From assembly GCF_020859565.1 (NCBI RefSeq), contig NZ_JAJHUO010000027.1:62001-126000 (forward strand): DNA of 64,000 nucleotides. The letters run 5' to 3'. Positions within the stretch are counted from its first letter, which is position 1. Each line of letters opens with the position of its first letter. The notes beneath the pieces are model-generated. The model saw only the letters and a list, made by a program, of their open reading frames with translations, was not told the DNA's origin and searched no databases. The translations under genes and the position numbers were made by a program. Source of the DNA: Saccharothrix luteola (GTDB lineage Bacteria; Actinomycetota; Actinomycetes; Mycobacteriales; Pseudonocardiaceae). Below are positions 16,332 through 25,255 of the stretch, piece after piece.

Positions 16332-17824
16332 TGGACTACCGCACCCGCTGGCCCGCGAGCAAGCTCCTGATCGCGGCGGTCGTCGTCCTGGTCGTGGTCT
16401 GCGCCGGCGCCATCGGCAGCCTCCTGGTCGCGCTGAACGCCCTCACCGACGCCCGCACCGAGCTGCTGGAGCGGATCGACCCGGCCGGCCGCGAGGTGCT
16501 CGAGATGCAGACCGCGCTGGTCAACCAGGAGACCGGTGTGCGCGGGTACGTGCTCACCGCCAACCGGAACTTCCTCTCCCCCTACACCGAGGGCAGCGAG
16601 GCGGAGCTGGCGGCCGTGGAATCCGCCCGCGCGCTCCTGTCGGGCGTGCGGCCCGACCTGGTCCGCGAGTTGGAGGAGGTCGAGCGGCTGGCGACCGACT
16701 GGCGGCAGAGCTACGCCGACCCGCTGGTCGACCTGGTGTACGTGTCGGGCATCCCGCAGACCACGCTGGCCGAGCCCGAGCGCGGCAAGGTGTTGTTCGA
16801 CCGGGCGCGCACGGCGACGGCGGCGTTGAAGACGAGGGTCGAGGAGGCGTCCGCCGCGTCCCGGGACAACGTGACGACCATGGCCGGGCGGGCGAACTGG
16901 CTGGTCGTCGGGCTGGGCGTGCTGCTGGTGCTGATCATCGCCGGGGTGGCGGTGATGCTGTACCGGATCGTGATCGCACCGTTGACGGGACTGGCGGCGG
17001 ACGTGCGGCAGGTGTCGTCGGGTGACTTCGCGCACCCGGTCGAGGCGGGCGGGCCCCGGGAGACGGTGATGCTCGGCCAGGACGTCGAGACCATGCGGGT
17101 GCGCATCCTGTCCGACCTGGAGGAGCTGCGGCGGTCGAACTCGGAGCTGGAGCAGTTCGCCTACGTCGCCTCGCACGACCTGCAGGAGCCGTTGCGCAAG
17201 GTGGCGAGCTTCTGCCAGCTGCTGGAGCGGCGGTACTCGGGCGAGCTCGACGAGCGCGGCGAGCAGTACCTGCGGTTCGCCGTGGACGGCGCGAAGCGGA
17301 TGCAGGTGCTGATCAACGACCTGCTGGCGTTCTCCCGGGTCGGCAGGCTCACCCGCGAGCTGACCCTGGTGGACTGCGACGAGCTGGTCGCCCAGGTGCT
17401 GGACAACTACTCCGACCTCGTGGAGCGGACCGGGGCGACGGTCGAGGTGGCGGACCTGCCGACGGTGCGCGGCGAGGAGTCGCTGCTCGGCGGGGTGTTC
17501 GGCAACCTGATCAGCAACGCCCTGAAGTTCCACGGCGACGAGCCGCCGCACGTGCGCGTGGACGTGGACCGGACGGGCGCGTTCTGGACGTTCACCATCA
17601 GCGATCAGGGCATCGGCATCGACCCCGAGTACGCTGAGCGGATCTTCGTGATCTTCCAGCGCCTGCACCACAAGGACGACTACCCCGGCACCGGTATCGG
17701 GCTGGCGATGTGCCGGAAGATCGTGGAGTACCACGGTGGCACGATCTGGCTGGACACCAGCGAAGGCCGGACCGGGACCACCTTCAAGTTCACGCTGCCG
17801 GCAGTAGAGGACGACGAGCAATGA
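16331..17824 (+). CDS. Sensor histidine kinase with CHASE3-like sensor and HAMP domain
   Basis: A 497-residue membrane kinase. Membrane helix 1 is at ~12-36, followed by a helical extracytoplasmic CHASE3-type domain (NQETGVRGYVLT near residue 63), helix 2 at ~194-217 and HAMP at ~218-270. The HisKA domain has the phospho-His in ASHDLQEPLRKV (about residue 280), typical of phytochrome-like kinases. The HATPase domain shows NLISNALKF, SDQGIGIDP and GTGIGLAMC. It overlaps both neighbours (one base upstream, ATGA downstream), so the three proteins probably act together. Confidence 0.92.
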   Translation: MDYRTRWPASKLLIAAVVVLVVVCAGAIGSLLVALNALTDARTELLERIDPAGREVLEMQTALVNQETGVRGYVLTANRNFLSPYTEGSEAELAAVESARALLSGVRPDLVRELEEVERLATDWRQSYADPLVDLVYVSGIPQTTLAEPERGKVLFDRARTATAALKTRVEEASAASRDNVTTMAGRANWLVVGLGVLLVLIIAGVAVMLYRIVIAPLTGLAADVRQVSSGDFAHPVEAGGPRETVMLGQDVETMRVRILSDLEELRRSNSELEQFAYVASHDLQEPLRKVASFCQLLERRYSGELDERGEQYLRFAVDGAKRMQVLINDLLAFSRVGRLTRELTLVDCDELVAQVLDNYSDLVERTGATVEVADLPTVRGEESLLGGVFGNLISNALKFHGDEPPHVRVDVDRTGAFWTFTISDQGIGIDPEYAERIFVIFQRLHHKDDYPGTGIGLAMCRKIVEYHGGTIWLDTSEGRTGTTFKFTLPAVEDDEQ

Positions 17825-18258
17825 GCAACCCGCTGAACGTGATCGACGTCCTGTTGGTGGAAGACGACCCCGGCGACGCCCTGATGACGCAGGAGGCGTT
17901 CGAGCACCACAAGATCCGCAACCAGCTGCACGTGGTGCGCGACGGCGTGGAAGCGCTGGAGTTCCTGCGCCGCCAGGGCCCGTACGAGGACGCGCCGCGA
18001 CCGGGGCTGATCCTGCTCGACCTGAACCTGCCGAAGATGGACGGCCGCGAGGTGCTGGCCGAGATCAAGGCGGACGCGACGCTGCGGCCCATCCCGGTGG
18101 TGGTGCTGACCACGTCGGAGGCGGAGGAGGACATCCTGCGCAGCTACAACCTGCACGCCAACGCCTACGTCACCAAGCCGGTCGACTTCGACCGGTTCAT
18201 CGAGGTCGTCCGCCAGATCGACGACTTCTTCGTGACCGTCGTGAAGCTGCCCCGCTAG
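17821..18258 (+). CDS. Single-domain response regulator (Rcp1-like)
   Basis: A 145-residue stand-alone receiver: VLLVEDDPGDALM, phospho-Asp in LLDLNLPKMDG, Thr in VLTTSE and Lys in YVTKPVDF. It has no output domain, as in the Rcp1-type regulators that accompany phytochrome-class kinases with the HDLQEPLR box. Its ATG overlaps the kinase stop. Likely role: phosphate relay from the kinase, perhaps to the receiver-phosphatase encoded first in the operon. Confidence 0.92.
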   Translation: MSNPLNVIDVLLVEDDPGDALMTQEAFEHHKIRNQLHVVRDGVEALEFLRRQGPYEDAPRPGLILLDLNLPKMDGREVLAEIKADATLRPIPVVVLTTSEAEEDILRSYNLHANAYVTKPVDFDRFIEVVRQIDDFFVTVVKLPR

Positions 18259-18304
18259 CGCCGGCAGGCAGCCCGGAGGACGCGCACGGCCTCGTCGGCG
18301 GACT

Positions 18305-19303
18305 TCAGCCGACCGCGTACCGCACCACGCCGTCGTCCTCGTCGGCCGTCAGCAGGCCGCGGTGGACCAGCACGTCGAGGTGCGCGGCCGTCTCGCCGGT
18401 GGCCAGCACCTGGTTGAACAGGTCGAGCTCGGCGAACCGCCGACCGCGCCTGGTCCAGCCGAGCTTGCTCGCGGTCTCGAAGGCGGTGCCGGTGCCCGCG
18501 CGCACGGCGTCCAGCGTGGCCGTGAGCCGGTCTTCGTGGTGGGCGAGCAGTTCGTCCACCCTGGCGTGGCTCGACTCGGTGACGGGCCCGTGGGCGGGCA
18601 GCAACCGCAGGTCCGGGTAGTCGCGGACGAGGCGCAGCGAGTCGAGGTAGTCGCCGAGCGGCAGCGCGGGCCGGGCGGGCTCGAAGCCGATCGACGGCGT
18701 GATGTGCGGCAGCACGTGATCGCCGGCGAACAGCAGCGACGACTCGACGTCGACGAACACCACGTGCCCGCGGGTGTGGCCGGGCGTCGGCAGGACGCGC
18801 AGCACCCGCTTCTCCAGGGCCAGGTCGCTCTCGCGGAGCCACTCGTCGGGCTCCTCGTAGTCGCGCAGCTCGGCCTCGCCGATCGACTCGACCACGGCAC
18901 GCCACCGCTCGGCCAGGTGCGGCGCGCCCCACGTGGCCAGGTCGCGGTAACCGTCCCGGCGCCGACCGATGACCTTGGCCAGCGACGGCTGCTCCCCCGC
19001 GCCGAGCGCGATCTTGGTGCCGAACCGGCGGCGCAGGGCCACGGCCATCGTGTAGTGGTCGCGGTGCACGTGCGTGACCAGGAAGCGGCGGACGTCCTCG
19101 AAACCGCGCCCGAGCTCGCCCAGCGCCGATTCCAGCGCCGTCTCGCCCGCGTCGAGGGCCCAGCCGGAGTCGATCAGGACCAGGCCGTCACCGTCGTCGA
19201 TCGCGTACACGTTGACGGTGTGCAGCCCGTCGTTGGGCAGGGGCAGCGGTATGCGGTAGACACCGGGCGCGACCTCGAAGACTCCGGGTTCGGTCCACTC
19301 CAT
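18305..19303 (-). CDS. Metallo-beta-lactamase-fold hydrolase
   Basis: A 332-residue cytosolic enzyme. The metal motif HxHxDH is seen in THVHRDHYT (about residue 77), followed by PTPGHTRGHVV and FAGDHVLPH. A ~90-residue C-terminal helical segment (ELLAHHEDRLTATLDAV, LDVLVHRGLL) is typical of the LACTB2/RNase-Z-like hydrolase branch. The substrate cannot be read from sequence. It ends 47 bases from the convergent response regulator, and its start is 10 bases from the end of the leftward mannosyltransferase operon. Confidence 0.85.
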   Translation of the reverse strand: MEWTEPGVFEVAPGVYRIPLPLPNDGLHTVNVYAIDDGDGLVLIDSGWALDAGETALESALGELGRGFEDVRRFLVTHVHRDHYTMAVALRRRFGTKIALGAGEQPSLAKVIGRRRDGYRDLATWGAPHLAERWRAVVESIGEAELRDYEEPDEWLRESDLALEKRVLRVLPTPGHTRGHVVFVDVESSLLFAGDHVLPHITPSIGFEPARPALPLGDYLDSLRLVRDYPDLRLLPAHGPVTESSHARVDELLAHHEDRLTATLDAVRAGTGTAFETASKLGWTRRGRRFAELDLFNQVLATGETAAHLDVLVHRGLLTADEDDGVVRYAVG

Positions 19304-19312
19304 CCCCGGATC

Positions 19313-20587
19313 CTACTTGCCGGTAACCTCGACTCGGTCCGCCGGCGGCGCGTCCGCCGGTCCGCGCCGCGCCACGGCCTTCACCACGAACGGGATCACG
19401 GCCAGCGTGAGCAGCGCCAACGCCGGGTAGGCCCACCCGATCGCGGACAGGTAGCCGGGCCTCGGGATGGTCCAGATGGTGGGCTGCCGGTCGAGCTGGA
19501 AGGCGATCACGTCCCAGAACATGATCGGGCACCACAGGACCAGCAGCACGCCACGCGCCCACGGCGCGATCCTGGTGTGCACCAGCCAGATCAGCAGCGG
19601 CGCGATCCACACCCAGTGGTGGTCCCACGAGATCGGCGAGAGCAGCAGGCCGAGGACCTGCACGACCAGCACGCCGATCAGCACGTCACCCGCCCGCACC
19701 GCGGCGCGCAGCGCGAACCCGGCGAGCACGGCCGACACCACCACCGCGAGCACCCACGGCCACGTCATCTCGACGTCGTAGCCGAGCGTCCGCGACAACG
19801 CGCCGCGCAACGACTGGTTGTGCGCGGTGGCGATCGGGCCGACCCGGTCGGCCGCGCCGAGCAGCTCGAACCAGTAGTGCTTGGCCTGCGCGGGGTTCAC
19901 CAGGAAGCCGAGGCCGACGCTCACCGCGAACGCGACGATCGACCACACCGCCGCCGCGAACCTGCGCGTGACCAGGTAGTACAGCCCGGAGATGGCCGGC
20001 ACGAGCTTCACGCCCGCCGCCAGGCCGATCCCGATGCCCGCGAGCCGCGAGTCCCGGGCCGTCATCGCGCCCAGCACCACCGCCGCCAGCAGCAGGTTGA
20101 CCTGCCCGAAGTCGAACGTGTGCACCACGGGCTGCATCCACAGCAGCACGGCGGTCCACAGCAGCGCCCGACGCCGCCACAACGCCGCGTCCGCCGTCCA
20201 GCCGTCGCCTGCCACGAAGCGCAGGGCGACGCGCACCATCCAGTACAGGCACAGCCCGGACAGCAGCCGCAGCGCCCACTGCGCGGCGACCCACGGCAGC
20301 CACGTCATCGGCAGGAACACCAGCGCGCCGAACGGCGGGTAGGTGAACGGCAGCGGGAAGTCGGGCGGCGAGTTCGGCGAGGTGACGTCGTAGAGGTCGC
20401 CGGAGAGCACGTGCGGCGCCAGCGCCCAGTACACGTACAGGTCGATCGTCTCGTTGCCGAACCCGGTGACGATCGTCCAGCCGCGGCCCAGCACGGACAC
20501 CACCAGCAGCAGCGGCGCGGCGACCAGCAGCCACCGCTCCGCGTTCACGAGCACGCGCACCGCGGGCGAGGTCGGTTCAGGTGACAC
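19313..20587 (-). CDS. GT87 polyprenol-phosphate-mannose-dependent mannosyltransferase, copy 2
   Basis: A 424-residue polytopic protein of the GT87 (DUF2029) family, which adds alpha-1,2-mannose branches to lipomannan-type glycolipids from a polyprenyl-phosphate donor on the outer membrane face. It shows the early acidic loop motif (NETIDLYVYW), FPLPFTYPPF, LDFGQ-type DFGQVNLLLA and LLSPISWDHHWVW, with about ten membrane helices. GTG 20587 overlaps the upstream paralogue by 11 bases. A 96-bp stretch (19725-19820) is identical to the same part of the paralogue. Confidence 0.88.
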   Translation of the reverse strand: MSPEPTSPAVRVLVNAERWLLVAAPLLLVVSVLGRGWTIVTGFGNETIDLYVYWALAPHVLSGDLYDVTSPNSPPDFPLPFTYPPFGALVFLPMTWLPWVAAQWALRLLSGLCLYWMVRVALRFVAGDGWTADAALWRRRALLWTAVLLWMQPVVHTFDFGQVNLLLAAVVLGAMTARDSRLAGIGIGLAAGVKLVPAISGLYYLVTRRFAAAVWSIVAFAVSVGLGFLVNPAQAKHYWFELLGAADRVGPIATAHNQSLRGALSRTLGYDVEMTWPWVLAVVVSAVLAGFALRAAVRAGDVLIGVLVVQVLGLLLSPISWDHHWVWIAPLLIWLVHTRIAPWARGVLLVLWCPIMFWDVIAFQLDRQPTIWTIPRPGYLSAIGWAYPALALLTLAVIPFVVKAVARRGPADAPPADRVEVTGK

Positions 20588-21830
20588 TGGGCTCGACCTT
20601 CGACGTCGTGGTGATCGGCGTGCCGGCCGGGTCGCGGCGCTCGGCGCGCAGCGCCGTCGGCATCACCGCGAGGGTGATCAGCCCGAGCAGCGGGTAGCAC
20701 CAGCCCAGCGCGGCCAGCGGCCACGGCCGGGGGATCTCCCAGATGGTCGGCTGCTGGTCGATCAGGAAGGTGATCAGGTCCGCGCCGGTCACCACGACCC
20801 ACGCGGCGGCGACCGCCAGCACGGGCCACGTGCGGCGCGCGCCGTAGACGGCCCACAGCACCAGCGGGATCACCCACACCCAGTGGTGGCTCCACGAGAT
20901 CGGCGACAGGAGCAGCCCGAACAGCTGCACGGCGACCACGGTGGCCAACGCGTCCCCGGCCTTCACCGCGGCACGCAGCGCGAACCCGGCCAGCACGGCC
21001 GACACCACCACCGCGAGCACCCACGGCCACGTCATCTCGACGTCGTAGCCGAGCGTCCGCGACAACGCGCCGCGCAACGACTGGTTGATCGCGGACCCGA
21101 CCGGGCCGACCCGGTCCGCCGCGCCGAGCAGCTCGAACCAGTAGCGCCACGAGTCGGCGGCCGAGGCGGCGAAGCCGACGGCGACGGTGAACGCGAAGCC
21201 GACCGCCGTCCACACCGCGGCCTTGAACCGGCGCGTCACCAGGAAGTACAGCACCGAGATCGCCGGGGTGAGCTTCAGCCCCGCCGCGACGCCGACGCCG
21301 ACGCCCGCCACCAGGTGCCGGGTGGCGACCATGGCGGCGAAGGTGCCGGCGATCAGCACCAGGTTGATCTGCCCGAAGTCGAGCGTCTTGCGCACCGGCT
21401 CGCACCACAGAGCCAGCGCGGTCCACAGCAGCGCCCGGCGCGACCAGGTGGCGTCGAACCGCTGCTCCGACCTGGCGGCGACCAGCGCCAGCGCCGTGCG
21501 GACCAGCCACCAGAGGCAGACCAGGGACAGCACCTGCCACGCGATCCGCGCGGCCACCCAGGGCAGCCAGGACAGCGGGAGGAACAGCACGGCCGCGAAC
21601 GGCGGGTAGGTGAACGGCAGCGGGAAGTCCGCCGTGAACGGCATGTCGATCGTGTAGAGCTGATCGGTGAGCAGGTTCGGCGCCAGGCTCCAGTAGACCT
21701 TGAGGTCGATCATCCCCCAGCCGCTCGGCACGCCCAAGCGCCAGAAGTACCAGCCCAGCGACAAGCACAACACCAGCGGCGCGAACCTCAGCACCCGCTG
21801 CTCGACCCGTTCAACCACCCGTGCTCCCAC
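20577..21830 (-). CDS. GT87 polyprenol-phosphate-mannose-dependent mannosyltransferase, copy 1
   Basis: A 417-residue polytopic paralogue of the next gene downstream, with the same motifs: MIDLKVYWSLAP, FPLPFTYPPFAAV, TLDFGQINLVLIA and LLSPISWSHHWVW. It sits between an MptB-like enzyme (20-base overlap) and the second GT87 copy (11-base overlap), so the three are one operon. The pathway implied is lipomannan-like envelope glycan: MptB-type alpha-1,6 backbone and GT87 alpha-1,2 branches. Positions 20992-21087 are identical to 19725-19820 in the paralogue. Confidence 0.88.
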   Translation of the reverse strand: MGARVVERVEQRVLRFAPLVLCLSLGWYFWRLGVPSGWGMIDLKVYWSLAPNLLTDQLYTIDMPFTADFPLPFTYPPFAAVLFLPLSWLPWVAARIAWQVLSLVCLWWLVRTALALVAARSEQRFDATWSRRALLWTALALWCEPVRKTLDFGQINLVLIAGTFAAMVATRHLVAGVGVGVAAGLKLTPAISVLYFLVTRRFKAAVWTAVGFAFTVAVGFAASAADSWRYWFELLGAADRVGPVGSAINQSLRGALSRTLGYDVEMTWPWVLAVVVSAVLAGFALRAAVKAGDALATVVAVQLFGLLLSPISWSHHWVWVIPLVLWAVYGARRTWPVLAVAAAWVVVTGADLITFLIDQQPTIWEIPRPWPLAALGWCYPLLGLITLAVMPTALRAERRDPAGTPITTTSKVEPSVT

Positions 21831-23580
21831 GCTGCTTCCCGGCCCCGTCGCGCTCGTCCGCCACGTCGTCGTCCTCGACGCCGGGCGGCGCCTGCTCGAT
21901 GACGGGCGGCGGCGCCTGCTCGACGACGCGCGGCGGCACCTGCTCGACGATCCGCGTCGGATGGTCCGCCTCGCTCGACCGGGCCCGCAGCTCGCTCAGC
22001 AGCGACCACACGGGCCGGCGCTCCAGCAACGACCGGCCGACCCACACGCCGATCAGGACGGTGACGGCCAGGTAGGACCACCACACGACGGGGTTCGCCG
22101 AACCATAGTGCCAGCGCGCGACGATCGTGCCGTCGGGGAGCGTGATGAGGACCATCCAGACCGAGAAGCCCGCGGCGAACGCGAGCCACCGGTCCTTCCA
22201 GGCGAACGCGGCGGCGAGCGCCAAGACCCAGGTGAAGTACCACGGGAGCACGGACGGCGCGAGCACCGAAGCGGCGAGCAGGGCGATCGCGGCCCGCCGC
22301 ACGGCGTCCACACCGCCCGCCCGGGCGAGCCACCACTGGCGGACCAGCACGGCGGCGAGGAGGTACACGCCCGCAGACCGGAAGAAGCCGAGGAAGCCCT
22401 CGTAGGTCGCGCCCGGGATGTGCCTGCCGACCGAGTAGTAGAGCAGCTCCGCGACGGCGCAGGGCAGCGACATCCAGGTCAGCAGCGGCGTCTGGCTCTG
22501 GAGCACGTTGACCCAGCCGAGGTCGACCCCGGCGATGATCGTGGACAGCGCGAAGACGCCCGCGAACGTGATGCCGCCCACCGCGCACGCCTGGAAGAAC
22601 CGCTGGCGAGCCGGGCCGGACATCCGCGCCACCCAGACCCAGATGAGGAACGGGATCACCAGCACCGCCGTGGCCTTGACCGCGGTCGCCAGGGCGATCA
22701 CCGCGATGCCGCGCACGTGCTTGCCGTCCAGCACCATCAGCACGCCGACCGCCATCAGGCCGACCATCAGGATGTCGTTGTGCGCGCCACCGATGCCGAC
22801 GGCGATCACGAACGGGTTCGCGGCGGTCAGCCACAGCGCCACCGACGTGCGCCCGCCGAGGTGCCGGACCAGTCCGGGCATCGCCCAGGCGAGCATCGCC
22901 AGCCCGCTGAGCACGGCGAGCCGCATGAGGACCGCGCCGATGATGACGTTGTCGCCCGTGATCGCGACCACGGCCTTGGCCACCAGGAGGAACAGCGGCC
23001 CGTACGGCGACGGCGTGTTCTGCCACAGCGACGCCACGTTGCCGCCCAGCGACAAGGGCAGCACGGACGCGCCGTTGGTGTAGGGGTCGAACCCGTGCAG
23101 CGCCACCGCGCCCTGGGCCAGGTAGCTGTAGACGTCCCGGCTGTACAGCGACGGGCCGATGAGCAGGGGGGCGGTCCAGACGGCGGCGGCCAGCACCACG
23201 CCGCGCCCGTCGACCTGGCCGGCGCGCACCATCCGGCCGAGCCGGACCCAGGAGTAGACCAGCAGCGCCACGCCGACGAACACCACGGCGGTGGCGAGGT
23301 CGCGGCCGTGGCCGTACCGCACCGCGTTGAGGATCGTGCCGGTCAGCAGCGGGTCCCGGCGGAGCACCGCGCCCGCGCCGACGCCGCCGAGCGCGATCAG
23401 CAGCCCGCCGAGCGCGCCGAGCCTCAGCACCCGGGGTGGAACCTGCCGGAGCACTACCGACCACGTGCCCGTCCGACGGGTCGGGCCGTCCGTCCGTGCG
23501 CCACTTCCGCTCACCTCAGCGGTCACAGCCAGGCCCACCTCATCGGTCTCGTGATCGGTCCTCGTCCCCGTCGACCGCAT
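21811..23580 (-). CDS. mptB: MptB-like polyprenol phosphomannose-dependent alpha-1,6-mannosyltransferase
   Basis: A 589-residue GT-C enzyme with about 13 membrane helices. The motif PSLYSRDVYSYLAQG (about residue 140) and FDPYTNGASVLP are characteristic of the MptA/MptB family that elongates the alpha-1,6-mannan backbone of lipomannan. The ~75-residue cytoplasmic tail is unusual: it repeats the pattern VEQ-PPRVVEQAPPPV-IEQAPP before an acidic stretch. It is the first gene of the leftward operon with two GT87 genes. The MptB rather than MptA assignment is by resemblance only. Confidence 0.82.
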   Translation of the reverse strand: MRSTGTRTDHETDEVGLAVTAEVSGSGARTDGPTRRTGTWSVVLRQVPPRVLRLGALGGLLIALGGVGAGAVLRRDPLLTGTILNAVRYGHGRDLATAVVFVGVALLVYSWVRLGRMVRAGQVDGRGVVLAAAVWTAPLLIGPSLYSRDVYSYLAQGAVALHGFDPYTNGASVLPLSLGGNVASLWQNTPSPYGPLFLLVAKAVVAITGDNVIIGAVLMRLAVLSGLAMLAWAMPGLVRHLGGRTSVALWLTAANPFVIAVGIGGAHNDILMVGLMAVGVLMVLDGKHVRGIAVIALATAVKATAVLVIPFLIWVWVARMSGPARQRFFQACAVGGITFAGVFALSTIIAGVDLGWVNVLQSQTPLLTWMSLPCAVAELLYYSVGRHIPGATYEGFLGFFRSAGVYLLAAVLVRQWWLARAGGVDAVRRAAIALLAASVLAPSVLPWYFTWVLALAAAFAWKDRWLAFAAGFSVWMVLITLPDGTIVARWHYGSANPVVWWSYLAVTVLIGVWVGRSLLERRPVWSLLSELRARSSEADHPTRIVEQVPPRVVEQAPPPVIEQAPPGVEDDDVADERDGAGKQRGSTGG

Positions 23581-23811
23581 CTGCTGTCGACGACATCACC
23601 ATCATGGCGGGGATCAAAGACGAGTGAGGCCACGATCAGTAATGTTGACACGATCAGCTACCACTGTTGACCAGAAGCCGCCTACTTAGCCGTGTTGTTA
23701 CCCCCCTTTGTGATGATTCACACCAAGAAGCAACCCTGGCGGGGTATGCGCTGGTGAGCCGGTTCCACTATGCGTACGCGCGCGTCGTGCCGACCCGGAT
23801 CGGGGAAAGCG
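23581..23811. other. Gene-free, comparatively AT-rich spacer
   Basis: 231 bases between the start of the mptB-like gene and the end of the acetyltransferase gene. Two copies of TGTTGACC/TGTTGACA (about 23643 and 23665) and a pyrimidine run near 23700 are the only noticeable features. It must hold the promoter of the leftward mannosyltransferase operon. No tRNA, small RNA fold or coding frame was convincing. Confidence 0.5.
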
Positions 23812-24081
23812 TCACCCGGCCCGCAGTTCCGGGTGCTTCTCCAGGTAGCCGCGCACGAAGGAGCATTCGGCCACCACGGTCAGGCCCTTGGCGCGCACGT
23901 CCTCGAGCGCCTGCCGGACGAGCTTGCCGCCCAGGCCCTTGCCCTCGACGGCGACCTCCGTGTGGGTGAACGTGACGACGCCGTCCGCCGAGGTGTACTC
24001 GGCGAAACCGCCGAGCTCGCCGTCCAGGCGGACCTCGTAGCGGGACAGCTCGGGGTTGTCGGACACGGACACAGCGGTCAC
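23812..24081 (-). CDS. Small GNAT-like N-acetyltransferase (YidJ/COG2388 type)
   Basis: An 89-residue protein from GTG 24081. It shows the compact YidJ-type acetyltransferase pattern: GGFAEY near residue 25, FTHTEVAVEGKGLGGKLV (the acetyl-CoA loop), and CSFVRGYLEKHPE at the end. Members of this family are half-length GNAT folds of unknown substrate. The gene diverges from the LLM oxidoreductase with a 63-base spacer. Confidence 0.87.
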   Translation of the reverse strand: MTAVSVSDNPELSRYEVRLDGELGGFAEYTSADGVVTFTHTEVAVEGKGLGGKLVRQALEDVRAKGLTVVAECSFVRGYLEKHPELRAG

Positions 24082-24144
24082 GGGTGCTCCTCCAGGCTCT
24101 GGCTCGGTGGGTGCCACCGTAGCCGCAGCGGGCAAGATTGTCGG

Positions 24145-25161
24145 ATGGACGTGTACCTGCTGATCTTGGGCGATCACCTGCCCAACCCGTACACCGGTCG
24201 GGCCGTGACCGAGTGCGAACGGCTGGGGGCGATGGTCGAGCAGGCCGTCGTGGCGGAGGAGGCCGGCTTCACCGGGGTGGCGATCGGCGAGCACCACTTC
24301 ACCCGGTACATCGTGTCGGCGCCGGAGCTGCTGCTGGCGACGATCGCCGACCGCACGTCGACGTTGCGGCTGTCCACCGGGGTGACGCTGCTGGCGCACC
24401 ACGACCCGGTGCGGGTGGCGGAGAACGTGGCCACGCTGGACGTGCTGTCGGGGGGCCGGGCGGAGCTGATCGTGGCGCGGGGTGTGTCGCAGCGCACGGA
24501 CGTGGCGTTCGGGGTGCAGGACGACGTGCGGGCGCGGTTCGACGAGAACCTGCGGCTGATGCTGCGGCTGCTGGAGGAGAAGCACGTCACGTGGGAGGGC
24601 AAGTACCGCAGTCCGCTGGTGGACGTCACGACGACGCCGCGGCCGGTGCAGCAGCCCCGGCCGCTGGTGTGGATCGGCAGCGGTTCGGCGGTGTCGACGG
24701 ACCTGGCGGTGGAGCTGGAGCTGCCGTTGATGCTGCCGAGCACGTTGCGCGACCCGAGCACGCACCGGCCGGTGGTGGAGCGCTACCGGGCGGCGATGGG
24801 CGGTGGTGGGCGGGTGGCGTTGCCGAGCCACGTGTTCGTCGCGCCGACGGCGGCGCAGGCGCGGGCGACGTGGCGGCCCCACCTGGCGGCGTACGCGGAG
24901 TTCGCCGACCCGTGGCGCGGTGACGGCGAGGCGGACGTCGACGTGCTGATGGACGGTGCGGCGGTGTGCGGCGATCCGGCGGAGGTGACCGGGCGGTTGA
25001 ACCGGCTGACCGACCTGCTCGGCCTGGACGCGCAGCTGGTGATGGTCGACATCGGCGGTCTCCCGCACCAGGCCGTGCTCGACACGATCCGCCTGTTCGG
25101 CCGGGAGGTGCTGCCGAACCTGAAGCCGGCGGCGGCACGAGCCGCGGACCGCGCGTCCTGA
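24145..25161 (+). CDS. LLM-class flavin-dependent oxidoreductase (luciferase-like)
   Basis: A 338-residue TIM-barrel monooxygenase-like protein of the bacterial luciferase family, likely using FMN or F420. Seen: EEAGFTGVAIGEHHF at about residue 37, LRLSTGVTLLAHHDPVRVAEN, and LDVLSGGRAELIVARG, all family hallmarks. The frame is open far upstream, but ATG 24145 gives the family-typical N-terminus MDVYLLILG. The stop codon forms the first bases of a dispersed intergenic repeat. Substrate unknown. Confidence 0.88.
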   Translation: MDVYLLILGDHLPNPYTGRAVTECERLGAMVEQAVVAEEAGFTGVAIGEHHFTRYIVSAPELLLATIADRTSTLRLSTGVTLLAHHDPVRVAENVATLDVLSGGRAELIVARGVSQRTDVAFGVQDDVRARFDENLRLMLRLLEEKHVTWEGKYRSPLVDVTTTPRPVQQPRPLVWIGSGSAVSTDLAVELELPLMLPSTLRDPSTHRPVVERYRAAMGGGGRVALPSHVFVAPTAAQARATWRPHLAAYAEFADPWRGDGEADVDVLMDGAAVCGDPAEVTGRLNRLTDLLGLDAQLVMVDIGGLPHQAVLDTIRLFGREVLPNLKPAAARAADRAS

Positions 25162-25221
25162 GCGTTGAACTCGGGTGTTCTGAACGTAGGACACGCGCGG
25201 TCTGGAGGTAGGACTCTCGCG
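25159..25221 (+). repeat. Dispersed intergenic repeat, copy A
   Basis: A 63-base element starting at the stop of the LLM gene: TGAGCGTT.AACTCGGGTG, then GAACGTAGGACACGCGCGGT, then CTGGAGGTAGGACTCTCGCG. The same blocks recur in the same order and orientation at 53187-53271 and in reverse at 53111-53168. In copy A the opposite arm of the hairpin is missing. Confidence 0.85.
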
Positions 25222-25255
25222 TGGAGTGGGTAGTCCGGGTGGGAAGGAGGTTGCC

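Noticed and set aside
23640..23740. Possible tRNA or small RNA gene in the AT-richer spacer
   Set aside because: No cloverleaf arms, TTCGA-type loop or terminator hairpin could be matched.
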